Shown here: positions 33,312 to 44,846 of the stretch, one piece after another
Position numbering within the stretch: position 1 is the first letter of the stretch
Layout: every line of letters starts with the position of its first letter
NCBI GenBank assembly: GCA_963556195.1
Contig: OY744520.1
Coordinates: 150,574,107-150,638,106 of the forward strand
DNA: 64,000 nucleotides
Reading direction: 5' to 3'
Source: Sepiola atlantica
Taxonomy: Eukaryota > Mollusca > Cephalopoda > Sepiida > Sepiolidae
Program-made: the position numbers and the translations under genes
The notes under the pieces: generated by a model
Told to the model about the DNA's origin: nothing
The model's database searches: none
Seen by the model: only the letters and a program-made list of their open reading frames with translations

Positions 33312-36267
33312 GTTTGTGAACTTCATTTTCGACCCGAGGACATAAATAGAGAGGCATCCGCATTTGACTCCAAAACAGGTAGAACCATTAATGTTAAACT
33401 TCGGAAACAATATCTCAGAAATGGTGCTAACCCTCGAATTCTGCCTAACTGCCCCTCCTATTTATATGCATCGTCGACAAGCTTCAGAGAGTCACCAGAT
33501 TCTAAAAGAGTACGACTTGAAAATTCTGCATTTAAACGTGCTTTAAGTGAAAGCATTGCTGCTGATATAGCATATACGCGAGAGAAGATTTTCAGAAGTC
33601 TTGAAGACATAGGAAAAAATTAAATTTTCTTGATCGAAATTAGAGCATTATAAGGCAAAAAGATAGACTTATTATATGCCATATTAGCAAATATCCATGT
33701 CCCAAAATCACACTGTCCCTGGTAATTGTATCTGATTTAGTAGTAAATGTATTCTGCAGTGATGTGGAAATGAATACTATAGGGGAGTATAAGATTCCAA
33801 AACATGTAACTGATGAAAATACTCTAAACATGAAAAAATGGACAAAGAAGAACAGCAAACTAAACCTCAAAATGTAATTTCTATATTAAAATGAATCTTG
33901 TCATTTCTGTTCTTAGTGCAAGATGAATCATTTAAATATTTCAATGCAATTAAATTCATATACGAACAGATAAACATAATGACACTGAATAAGGTTAATT
34001 ATTCGAGTGAAATTATGCTATTTTCTTCTTTGTCAGATAACTGCTCCCCTAGAGGATACAGACTGTTAGGAGATACTAAAAATGTAATCCTACCATGTTA
34101 TTTGACCATCAGAAGATAACATTATCAACCTCTATGAATTCTGTAGTTGAACAACATGATAACAATGTTCTTATGTATATTGTAAGTAATTTCAAGTTAC
34201 TGGTGCAGAAAGATATTACTATATTATTACTTGTTGATGAAATTCATCTAAAACCTTATTTTGTTTATAAGGATGGTACTGTAGTTGGCTTAGCCAACAA
34301 TATCAATGAAGTTGCAACAAGTGCATATGCTTTTATGCTTAGCAGTGTATTCTCACAATGTAAGGATGTTGCGCACGTTATGCACACTAAATGTTTTCGA
34401 GCTGAGAACTTATTTGACATAATCAAACGTGTAATCATTGGTTTAGAGGAGATAGGCTTTAGAGTATTATTTGTTATAACAGATAATAATGCAATAAATA
34501 AAAAAAGCTATGTCTTTCTTTTGTAGCCCAGCAAAGCTTTACATTGTATATCCACATCCAGTGCTAAACTCTAGACCTCTTTTCTTATTATTCGACTCAG
34601 TACATGTATTAAAATGTATTAGAAACAACTGGCTTGGCCAAAAAGATGCAAGTAAATGCATGATGTTCTCAAAGTTTTGTCATAATGGAAATCATGAATT
34701 AGATAACATCCAAAGTGCCCCATTTTCTAGCTTACACAAATTCTATGACCTGGAATCTCAATCACTTTTGAAATATTGTTACAAATTAACTTCAAAGGCC
34801 CTTTCTCCTACTAATCTTGAAAGGCAAAATTGTTACTTTGGTTCTGCAAATTTTCAATGAATACACTATTCAGGGATTGCTGACCTTAGGAAAACAGAAA
34901 TGTTTGGCCAACTTTGCAGAAACTACAGAATACATGAATATATTTTATATTTGGTGGACAATAATGAATGTAAATCACCATATAAAAGTTGTCGGCTTAA
35001 CAATGAATATGCTAGTCCACTTAAATTAAATTAAGAAAATTATAGATTTCTCTCTGTATTCTGCGACTGGTTAGAATGTTGGAATAGCATTCCTGGAAAA
35101 ACTGGGAAATTCACAAAGGAAACATACACTGTTTTACATCATACCACATATACAATTCTTGAACGGAATAAGTATTGCATAAAAGTAATGAACATGACAT
35201 ATATATATTGCCTGGCAAGTTTCAAACAGATAACCTTGAGGCAAGGTTTGGCCAGTACCGACAACTTAGTGGGGATCAATATAATGTCTCTATACGTCAA
35301 GTGTTTGAATGTGAAAAAAAAATCAGAATGCTGTCAGTATTAAAACTTAGCCGGCCACTTAATAACCGAACTATTGATTTGAAGAATTTACAAGAAGCTA
35401 ACTGGGATGAAATGGCAAGGGAGCAACAGCTAGATGTTTATAAATGTAACATAGATGTAACAGATGATGATGTTAATCAGTGCAGAGAAGTACTCCCTGC
35501 TATATTATACTTAGCAGGTTATTGCTGTTATGCAGTTTTTAAGAAAATTAAATGCAATAGCTGCAAGATTTTAGTATCTGGAAAAGATGATTCGGAAGAG
35601 GTAAACCTGTATTTTCAAGAGATTAACAGAGGTTCTCTGTTATATCCCAGTGATGTAACAAATAATTTTGTAATTTATAATTATATTGTTATATGTGAAC
35701 TTGTTAAAAATTCTTCCTTTCTTAAGTCGGTCCATCAGAGAAAATTAGCTATGTGTATGACACTGAATGTTTTGGCAGATGCTAATCTTATTTTCATGTT
35801 GACTCTTGTGATAAGGGTCGCAACATGGAAACAATAGAAAGAATGATTATCTGGAGTTCCTCCAATTCTATACTGAACAATTTTTGTGATATGAAAAATG
35901 ATCACATCAGTAAGAAAAAGTTAAACAGAAAAAGAAAATTAGAAACATTCTACTAAATATTTTCTATAAGTTTGACTTAAAAAAATAATAATCCTGCACT
36001 AAAAATATTTCTGCACTAGTAACTTTGTTTGTTTGTATTTACATTATTTGTCTCAATTTATTTTGTTTTATTTTTTTAATTTATCGTTTGTTTTAATTTT
36101 TAAAACTAACTGATCGTTTGTTTTTATTATTGTGTGTTTACATTTTTAACATTATTCATCGTTTGTTTTTAATTTCTTAGTTTATTTAATTGTTTGTTCC
36201 TGAAATTCATAATTCTGTTTTTAGCAGTATTTGATCGTGAATTATTATTTTCTTTAAATTGATATTG

Positions 36268-36273
36268 AATAAA
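36268..36273 (+). terminator. Poly(A) signal of P-like transposase
   Basis: AATAAA about 310 bp after the stop codon, in a T-rich 3' flank. Position fits, usage unknown. Confidence 0.4.
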
Positions 36274-36388
36274 GATCAGTTTCAGGATAAATCGAATCGT
36301 GTTCCTTTCTTTTCGTTTTTTACATACAATCGTTAAAGTTTTCTAATGCTTTGTTTGAAATATTTACAATATCGTATGGTCAACATGT

Positions 36389-36762
36389 TTTGATATTTTA
36401 GATAACTTTAGTAAAGGTGTTTTTGTTTACAGAAAATAATACATTTGCACCAAGCTTTATAATAAAGTAATGGATTTATTATATTTCGTGATAATTAATT
36501 AATATATACTGAAAATTTCATTAAAATTGGTTGATTTTCTGAATTTTGATGGATTTAGTGAATGGAGAAGGCGAAATGTTTTGATATTTTGGATAACTGT
36601 TTTTTGTTTACCGGAAATAATACATTTGCACCAAGCTTTATTATAAAGTAATGGCTTTATTATATTCCGTGATGATTAATTAATAAATACTGAAAATTTC
36701 ATTACAATTGGTTGATTTCCTGAATTTTGATGGATAATTTAGTGAATGGAGAAGTCGAAATG
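36389..36762 (+). repeat. Two tandem copies of the intron repeat near the right end
   Basis: 36389-36578 and 36579-36762 share GATAACT, AATAATACATTTGCACCAAG, ATTTCATT..AATTGGTTGATT and TTTAGTGAATGGAGAAG. The same blocks occur in the intron at 32931-33106. Subterminal repeats of this kind often hold transposase-binding sites. Confidence 0.8.
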
Positions 36763-36808
36763 CCTTCTTATTGTTATTACGACGGCTATTGTTTGACACG
36801 CAATGCAG

Positions 36809-36858
36809 TGACGTCATTTTCTAGCAAGCAGGCCTGTAGTAACTCTCTGTGGCCTCGG
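36809..36858 (-). repeat. Right terminal inverted repeat of P-like element
   Basis: Complement of the left end at 31891-31950; begins with TGACGTCA. A 76-codon frame across it (36727-36957) is accidental. Confidence 0.5.
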
Positions 36859-36959
36859 TTCTTGTCGCAAAATTCTGCGATGCGTTGGGATCAACTTTTA
36901 TTTGTAGGTATCAGTCGAACTAATGTGACTTACACACTTATTCCAGGCACAGTATGAAT

Positions 36960-37966
36960 CATCTTGATTTTCTAGATATTATAGACGTTTTATTAATTAA
37001 ATTCCACGCAAAACCGAAAATAATACATGACATATATATGTACGTGGCGTTTAATAGTTGACAGGTTTCGTTACTTGTAGTTCGCACAATCTAAAATGCT
37101 ATTGCCTTAATGTACGACGTTGACCAACCAGCAAATATGGGGGTTTCCACGGGCAAAGATATATGTTGAAACTATGCAACTGTTTATAGTAATTATACAC
37201 TCATGGTCGACACCGACCGGCGCATTGTTTAGATGTACTATTACAAAAAGTTCACTATTAAACATGAGAGACATATTACTTTAGAAAAAAATCTTGTATC
37301 GTGGTAGGTGTCGTATCGTTAGATACATATGTATGCAGATGAACGGTCGGCAAAGAGCTGACATCTTGATATACACTTATTTCGTAGTGGTTCTTATTCG
37401 AACGTAAATCATATATCGTAATGATTTTTTTTTATTTTAAGACGAGTCTCGTACAGCCCTGTTTTAGAAATAAAAATTAGCCCTGTTTTGGATATAGCAT
37501 TAATCTAAAGACATGACAAGGTTCGGGCTGGTTTTGGGAAACGAGTTAATTTGATTTGTAAGAAAAGTTCAAAGGTCTTGTAGAAAGAAAGAAAATTCTA
37601 AGTACTTACGAATTAGTGGAAACACATTGAAGTATTGAAATGTGATCAAATGTTTACTTTCACACGACGAACTATTTTTGCAGAATGTGATTTAATAAGA
37701 TGTCGTAAAAGATTTAATTTCTAATCAAATAATTCAATGATTTTATTTGGACGAACTTTTCTAGACAGAACATAAAAAAACACACAATAATTGGAAAATT
37801 TAACTGCCGATCTAAAATCTACTTCAATTGAATATATGTATATAAATATATATACAGACACAGACATATACATATATGTGCGTATGTATGAGTAGATATA
37901 TCTGTAATGTGGGGAAGGAAAGTTAAAGAAAAAGCCAGAGACATACGTACATTTATAAATACGTGC

Positions 37967-37969
<3 letters not shown>
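36960..37969. other. No gene recognised
   Basis: A+T-rich, without repeats or coding similarity I could identify. Confidence 0.45.
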
Positions 37970-38022
<53 letters not shown>

Positions 38023-38056
38023 TAAATGGATATATATAAATGTGCTGGTATATACG

Positions 38057-38127
<71 letters not shown>
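37970..38127. repeat. Two (TA)n tracts
   Basis: About 50 bp and 70 bp of TA separated by a short spacer with TA-like steps. Confidence 0.9.
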
Positions 38128-38128
<1 letters not shown>

Positions 38129-40620
38129 AATGAACAATATTACGCCGAATTCCAGTGTCCAAGTTTTTTTAGTTCTTTTTATTGTTTTTTGTTTCGAAAT
38201 CAAAAAACTTCAAGGCATTTTAAGTGTCTGTTTAACACATATATGAATTATCAAAAATGTATATTTCAATTCACAATCTTTCACTTATGCGTCTCTACGG
38301 GCATTAAAAGTGTTTTTTAGAAAATATATTGTAAGGCTTTAAACAGAAACAAAATCACAAACGATCAACTGACATATAATCAGCTTCAAACGAGGAACAC
38401 AGAGATATTCGTCCCATTAAGGCAACCATATGTTTTTACTTACACAGATCCATGGAAATATGCATTATATTACCAATGTAGAAATGTCGGAAGAGCCAAT
38501 AATTTATTCGATAAATTCATAACAATGTGATTAATAAGTATACAAACAAAATATAAATAACATATACAAGTATGGAGAAGTTGAAATGAACTTATTCCAA
38601 AATATAAATATACGAAAATACGAGGATTTGTGAAGTGGTAAAATAACTATTTAGAAGTATAAATGTAATGAAAGTGTAATAATAGACGTATAAAACAACG
38701 TTACCGGAAAATATATTGAAGTAATGAAAAGGCTAAGTACAGTAACATAATATCTGAATGTATTTAAATGTATGCTTTACGCAATAAATAAATATACGCT
38801 GATACACCATTGATTCATTTATGTTATATTAAAATGTTATGATGTGTTTAATATAATACATAAATCACTACCGTTATAAAATAGAATTAATTCATTGAAG
38901 ATAAATAACTATTTTAAATGTATTTGAAAGTACATCAACGCTATATTGTAGATTACTTTCCTCATCAATCCTAGCCAACACCCAAGTTGGGTATATTAAC
39001 CAATCTAAGGGCGACAATTTCATTATTAAAACCAGTGGGACTATGTTTCTTCATAACTAATAAGATAGCATTTAAAAGTGCCTATAAATTTACGGACAAT
39101 TAAACAGGAAGAATGTCAAAATGTTTCAAAAGAATCTATAGATAAGAATCTTGAAGCAGAAACAAATCAAATTAATATGTTTACTGTTAAATTAAATAAA
39201 TGAAGACAGTTGTTTTTGCTGGACGTATATGAAGGTTACAATAAATATTAATAATTGAATCTAAATTTAAAACAGAATACTTAAAAATTATTTTTAAATC
39301 GTATATCAACAAATATCTCAAACTAGAAATAAGCAAAAGAAGTAGTTATCTTAATTAGTAAAATCAAACCAAGGTTGTTATATTTGAGAATTTATATGAA
39401 AGGTTCAATAAAGATATTTAAATTGGCAACGCTATTGAATTATAATACATTTTATTTCCTAAGCTTTATCACGGTATTCGACCATGAACTTACTTCATAC
39501 TTTTTTAGTCGCTACTTGCAATCAATAGTTAAACCAAATATCAGTTATACACGCCCACCTTATGGTATGCATTATATAGTTCAGAAATGTAAACAATAGC
39601 AAAACAACCTTACCTTACTAATAAGTTTATCTATTAACCAATGAAGCGTAAGAATCTGGAAAAGCCCAGAGCAAACACATAATAACAGCACGACACAGTA
39701 TTATGCTAAATCTCTCTATATATATTTATATATAAAACGTCTTTTGATAAGTAATAATTCATGAGAACCATTGTTGATATGTTCGTACTACAATGTTTAA
39801 ATTTAACTATTCATTAACTATTTAATTGTCTATTATTACGCGAAAATAACAACATAATTAATACCCATTTCTTCAAAACTCACAACTTTTCCAGCAAAAA
39901 ATATTTTCAAATGCAATTCATCTATTCATAAATATACCAGACATAAAATATACCAATCAACGACTTAAGTATGATGAATTTAGTCATCAAAAAATATTTG
40001 ATCATGGATCTATACATGTGATATTCCTAAAACTCACAAATAAAATAATTACATGCATATCTATTGCTCAATGTGCGTTTGCACTACATACTTAATAATC
40101 GGGCCAAAATATGGAACGTATATCTAGACCGGTGCTGTTTTGTAGAATATTACCGTTTCTTATACGTAAACTTATCTTTGAAGGCTCTTATTGTAATTAC
40201 TTATTCATCAATTGACCAGGTGTGTATTTATTTCATTTTACCTAATATAAACTATTTCAATTAAAATCATGCATTATTTTCTCGTAATTCACTGACAAAC
40301 TTCATGTGTGATGTTTGAATATATTTAGAATAATTAATTAGTCTATACTTTGAAAGATGTAAATAACGGATTCGGGGGAGGAAGATTCAGCAATAATTCT
40401 GTTAATGCATTTGGACGAAAAAAAAACACGAACGTGTAAGAATCGTTTACTTCATATAAGTATAGTTTATAGTACTATTAAATGTATAGTACAATTTAAG
40501 GGTGATCATGTCGAATACTGTTAAAGTAAATAGTTAAATTAAATTATATACATAAAATTTTTTTCTCAGCTGTTCCCATATAGTTATAGTAGAACAATAG
40601 GATAGGTATTAAATCTAACT
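38128..40620. other. A+T-rich DNA, no gene recognised
   Basis: Low-complexity A+T sequence with stops in all frames. No tRNA-like boxes, inverted repeats of note or coding similarity. Confidence 0.45.
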
Positions 40621-40624
40621 TCAC

Positions 40625-40735
40625 CTTTGTTTGTAAGAAACCCAACGATTGGCTAATGTAAAAATGAAACCATGGGAGGGAATAACAAATAATCTGATTG
40701 GTGAACTAGCTACACTAAACACCACGTGTATATGT
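40625..40735 (-). mobile_element. Fragment of the 7234/8374 arm repeat
   Basis: AACCCAACGATTGGCTAATG, AATAACAAATAATCTGATTG, GGTGA and CTAGC occur in the order seen on the right arm at 8200-8250, with a 30-bp difference between. It stops shortly before a (TA)n tract. Confidence 0.6.
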
Positions 40736-40759
40736 AAAAACAACCGGCAGCACAAACCC

Positions 40760-40932
<173 letters not shown>

Positions 40933-40935
<3 letters not shown>

Positions 40936-41462
40936 TTGCATCTAAAAGTAAACAGGACTTCTGTTCAAAGGAACTTGTTTTAATTACATACAGCAAGGAA
41001 AAATACCTAATCCACACTTCAAATGTATTTATTTCAATTAATATTCAGCTTTTGGAAAATTATCATACCGTTCTAGTTTAGATACATTTTAAGGCACGTA
41101 AATACGCTCATATTGTTTAATCATATTGGAAATAGTTGCATGCACTCAGAGTGTCAGTTATATACTCACAAGACACCATTTTAGATGATAACACACACTC
41201 GGATTATATTATAGAATCAGGAAAATGTAAGTGCGCAAATCAGTTAAATATAAAAATAAAACACAAAATTGAGATGGTGTAACTTTCTGTTTTTTTTTCT
41301 TTTTCAATCAACGATTAAAAATTGTAACTGACCGTCTATCTATCTCTTTAAGACTCTCCCACACTACATTAGCATTCCGCAAAAACATAATTTAAAATAT
41401 ATCACATTAATAACACAAATTAAAACGTCATCATATATAATTTTATACTACTCTATTTTTAA
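40933..41462. other. A+T-rich DNA, nothing recognised
   Basis: No coding similarity or repeat partner seen. Confidence 0.45.
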
Positions 41463-41596
<134 letters not shown>

Positions 41597-42218
41597 TAGC
41601 GTGTTGTGTTTGAAATAGTAAATGTAGTAGAAAATATTATAATAAAATAAATAAAAATAAAAATGATAAAAAATAATATTAAGTACCTATAAAATAAAAT
41701 ACAGGTTAAAATGATGCAATATTAAAGACTTTATAGATGAATAAGATCGATAATAGTGAACATATCTTAATTTCCTTTCAGGAATTGAATCACATAATAC
41801 AGTATAAAAAGTAGTAATTATTTATAAGTAACATCATAATATGGATAATGATATATTTAATAATTAATTTAATATAATAATATTAATTATTAATTATGAT
41901 CAGGAGTACAATTAAATAAGACGTATATTTTGTTATAAGTAACAGTTAATATATAATTGTTAGATATGACACAATATTATGATCAGAGCATTAGATGAAT
42001 CATAAATTAAAAAATATAATGAAAACAAATATAATAGTTGCTTGAAAAAAGTATATATAAAAAATAAAAAAAATAAAAAATTAAAATTGAAAACTCAAAT
42101 TTAAAATTAAAATAATTTAAATTAAAACTTAAAAGTAAAGTATAAAATTGTATAAATTATGTAAAAAAATCAAACCTTTGACGTTGGGTATCTTAATTAA
42201 TCTTAGATATAGGACAAG
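41597..42218. other. Extremely A+T-rich stretch
   Basis: AAAAT- and TAATA-type low complexity throughout, no gene. Confidence 0.5.
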
Positions 42219-42290
42219 CCAGTCAATTAATTTATGAATTAACTAATGAAATAAAACTATACAACCATTAATTCATAAATCAATTAATTC
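42219..42290. repeat. A+T-rich hairpin, about 26-bp arms
   Basis: CAATTAATTTATGAATTAA on the left pairs with the complement of the right arm, TTAATTCATAAATCAATTAA, with one shift and a 20-bp loop. Could be a small foldback or chance palindrome in A+T-rich DNA. Confidence 0.45.
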
Positions 42291-42404
42291 TGTGTACAAA
42301 ACCGACGTCTCATCCTATTAGAGGTGATTTAAAAATGCAGTCCTCTGCATATTCTTTAAATAAGCAAACCGCCCAGTGTAGCGATAAATAATATACGTTC
42401 ACCG

Positions 42405-42600
42405 GTAAATAACGGCCAACTATCGCCAAAAAAACAATAACAAAAGTCAGTGTCACATTATAAGCGATAACAATTCGATAACAAAATGTGGCACCTCATT
42501 CTAGTCTAGGGGTTAAACAATACAATACGAATATTTACATCGAGGGTTCGATACCTGCCCGGGTAAGTGATGCTGATGTGGGCTCATAGCCAAACATACA
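42405..42600 (+). mobile_element. tRNA-derived SINE copy
   Basis: A-box-like TAGTCTAGGGGTTA (42502-42515) and B-box-like GGGTTCGATACC (42544-42555) lie about 30 bp apart in a tRNA-like head. A leading segment with ATCGCC, AAAAAACAATAACAAA and CGATAA is shared with the minus-strand copy at 25590-25785. The final CTGCCCGGGT resembles a tRNA 3' end. The spacer and stems are too altered for a working tRNA. Confidence 0.65.
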
Positions 42601-42681
42601 TGTCTACCTTTAGTGTATGCAAAGATAATTTATTAATTATTTAATAAAATACACCCGGATACAAAAATTGATCTATGAATT

Positions 42682-42716
42682 AACCAGCTGGACCTGTCCC
42701 CGGCGTTGCACGGGAG
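42682..42716 (-). repeat. Possible 3' tail of a retroelement
   Basis: AGCTGGACCTGTCCCCGGCG followed by TTGCACGGG. Read on minus it gives CCCGTGCAACGCCGGGG, a phrase I associate with the 3' ends of widespread invertebrate RTE-type or SINE repeats. Short and based on recollection. Confidence 0.35.
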
Positions 42717-42934
42717 AAATAGAAAGAAAAAAATATATAAATTTGTCAAGATCCGACCGAACGCAAATAGGTCACATCGGTATGATATTCACAATAGTTA
42801 AAGTACTAAACATTACATTGGTTTATTTACAAATAACTAGACATAACGTAGGCAGAAGTTTAACAATGTAAAAAAAAAACTTGTATGAGACGACTGAGAT
42901 AGAACCATAATTCTCTCAGTCTTGGATCTACCTT

Positions 42935-42976
42935 GCTAACGTTTCGGCCACGAAAGCGAGTATCCAAAACGTTAGC
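42935..42976. repeat. Perfect 10-bp hairpin
   Basis: GCTAACGTTT at 42935-42944 and its exact complement AAACGTTAGC at 42967-42976 with a 22-bp loop containing TCGGCCACGAAAGCGAG. Sequence of the form GCCGAAACGT also occurs at 15.67 kb, so it may be part of a retroelement end. Confidence 0.55.
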
Positions 42977-44015
42977 AGCATCAACAAAAGTTTATGCGTA
43001 CAGTGGTTAATTTTATTTACTTATTTTAACCTATATTAATATATTGTTTATAGCTGGCACGTTTTATTGACCTATAGCTACTATTTTCTGCAATATGGAT
43101 ATTGTGACAGTAACATAACATTCATACACTTCTAGTAATTCATGTTCCTGCATAGAGCAGCTCTGACATATAATAATTTACTCCTTTCACCTTGATGGCT
43201 TTGAACATTATCTTAATAGCTACGTGTACTTCCTTCAGCACTATTATGTTCTGAGAAGTCAAGTATTATAAATGTGTGTAATGGAGATTCGTATATATCT
43301 TTCCTTCTTTTACAAACTTATAGATTATATATATACTTATACTAACATTCAAACATAATTTATCTGTATATGCATTGAATTTTAACACTTACTTTTTGCA
43401 GTTATTTAACACCTTAGTAATCTTAATTATGTTATCTCTTGTATATTTTTCCGAAACAATTAATAATTTATAATTTGTACCCCTTAATATTATCAAATAC
43501 TATTGTATAAACATAATCGTTTCTTTGTTTTATATAATGAATCACTTAATTATGCCTTATTCTTTATTCTGATGTTGGCCTTTCTATCAATTTAATTAAT
43601 TTTAATGCTAAAATTGACTTATGTTATTTACTTTGCATATTCTGTGGCATCAATTGATATCTATTAGTGATTAGTTTAGAGATGATCGTCTCTCCCCACA
43701 GACACTCAGTCGATTTAAACCATTGTTTCTTGGAAAATTACCCACAACACACTAAGTGAAACGACAGAAAATGAAATGTTAGAAGTGGTTTTCCGGTGGT
43801 ATCACTCTATGTTTGAAGACTATATCGATGGATTACCTTTTGTTCAGACATAGAACGTTAACATTGAATCCAATGTAAGGTTATTTGATAACATCCTATA
43901 AAATGTCACTCGATTTTTTTAAATAATTCTTTTCGAAAGGTTATTCTAGCGGAGGAGTTTTTCATTGTTTTCTGACTTACAGTTGTGTGATTGTATATGT
44001 ATATATATATGTGTG
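42977..44015. other. A+T-rich DNA, no gene recognised
   Basis: No repeats or coding similarity identified up to the LTR element. Confidence 0.45.
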
Positions 44016-44833
44016 TGTAACGATACACGCTACATGTCTACTCATATCATTTTACTCTATACGTTTCGTAACCACAGTCTTAAATCTTCACGTATCAATT
44101 TACGGCCCTTCAGGCCTTTTTAAAACCACGAATCTGTTCACGGCATCTCAAGCCTTTTTCAATTACGGCCTCTGTTCATTTATACGTATCTTAAAGTCTC
44201 TAAAAAGTTCTCAAATAAATCTCAAGGTTTACCTTATCTTCTGTTCTCTTCTTTGGCCTGTGATTCGTCTAGTCTTCGCTGGCTGTGTCGTCTTGATCGA
44301 AGGAAGAGGTATGTCTCAGACAGAATGAATACACGAGACACGAATTTTTTGAAGGGATATTTCACACAAATTTCTTTATTCTCACACAAGCTTCTTATTT
44401 CCTTCTGGTTCGTTTGCTGTCAGGGGGATTCCGGTCTCGACTCTCTCATCCTTCGGCTATTTTCTTTCCTTTCGGGATATCTTCTGCCCTCCCAGAACGG
44501 GGCCTTACCAGTTTGCCGGCTACATGCTCACACCCGGTCTGAACGGTATCGCCTCTAAGCTCAGACTGATTCTAAATAGCTAAGTTATTGTTCTCTGCGG
44601 TGACGTAATCATCATTCCCACGCACGAGATGGGGACAAAAATGACTCACTCTGATCTCTGACTCAAAGGTCACGTCAGGTGTCTGAATTTATTATGACTA
44701 TTCTTGGATCAAACTCTTCTCTGACTCACTTCTGAGTCCAGAAACAAAACCTATTTTTCAATAACAAAATTAGCTATTTGATACTAGTTAACCTACTGTG
44801 CCTTGCATAATGGGGCCCTACAGTATTGTAACA
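44016..44833 (-). repeat. 3' LTR of young LTR element
   Basis: The element lies on the minus strand. Read that way this LTR starts TGTTACAATACTG at 44833 and ends ...CGTGTATCGTTACA at 44016, so it has TG...CA ends. It aligns without gaps to 47433-48245 over 813 bp, with about five substitutions seen (for example near 44309, 44429, 44521). It contains AATAAA in element sense (44375-44380). The polypurine tract lies just upstream in element orientation. Confidence 0.9.
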
Positions 44834-44846
44834 CTCCTTCCTTCCC
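44834..44846 (-). promoter_or_regulatory. Polypurine tract
   Basis: On minus GGGAAGGAAGGAG, directly followed by the first base of the 3' LTR. It primes plus-strand DNA synthesis in LTR elements and fixes the orientation. Confidence 0.8.

Larger units (their letters stand above)
32011..35956 (+). pseudogene. THAP-domain P-element-type transposase, broken
   Basis: P-type transposases bind DNA with an N-terminal THAP zinc finger (C2CH) and cut with an RNase H-like core that hosts a GTP-binding insertion. Exon 1 (32011-32160) starts MSTACAVPIGRAIIKIN, where the second zinc Cys is Gly, then shifts frame to VSVFGFPKEELRQIWIHAIK. Exon 2 begins at 33312 with VCELHFRPEDI, giving the last Cys and His, and ends the finger with ILPNCPSYL. 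The catalytic region shows VDEIHLKPYF (about 34237), VITDNNAINKK (about 34471), FLLFDSVHVLKCIRNNWL (about 34584), and later FCDWLECWNSIPGKTGKFTK (about 35055), QTDNLEARFGQYRQLSG (about 35227), AGYCCYAVFKK and a basic tail KKKLNRKRKLETFY. At least six frameshifts and one lost zinc ligand make it inactive, yet order and length are nearly complete. Confidence 0.85.
31891..36858 (+). mobile_element. P-element-like (THAP transposase) transposon, near full length
   Basis: A 5-kb element bounded by diverged inverted sequences. The left end (31891-31950) has AGGGCCACCGAGAGTTAACA, AGGCC and TGACGTCA; the right end (36809-36858), complemented, has GAGGCCACAGAGAGTTACTA, AGGCC and TGACGTCA. Inside, on +, are a THAP-type zinc-finger exon, a 1.15-kb intron, and P-type transposase sequence ending at 35956 with a poly(A) signal at 36268. 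Repeats found in the intron recur between the stop codon and the right end. True outermost termini and the 8-bp target duplication typical of P elements were not determined. Confidence 0.65.

Noticed and set aside
36727..36957. 76-codon + frame after the P-like transposase
   Set aside because: It runs across the subterminal repeat and the terminal inverted repeat, so it is accidental.
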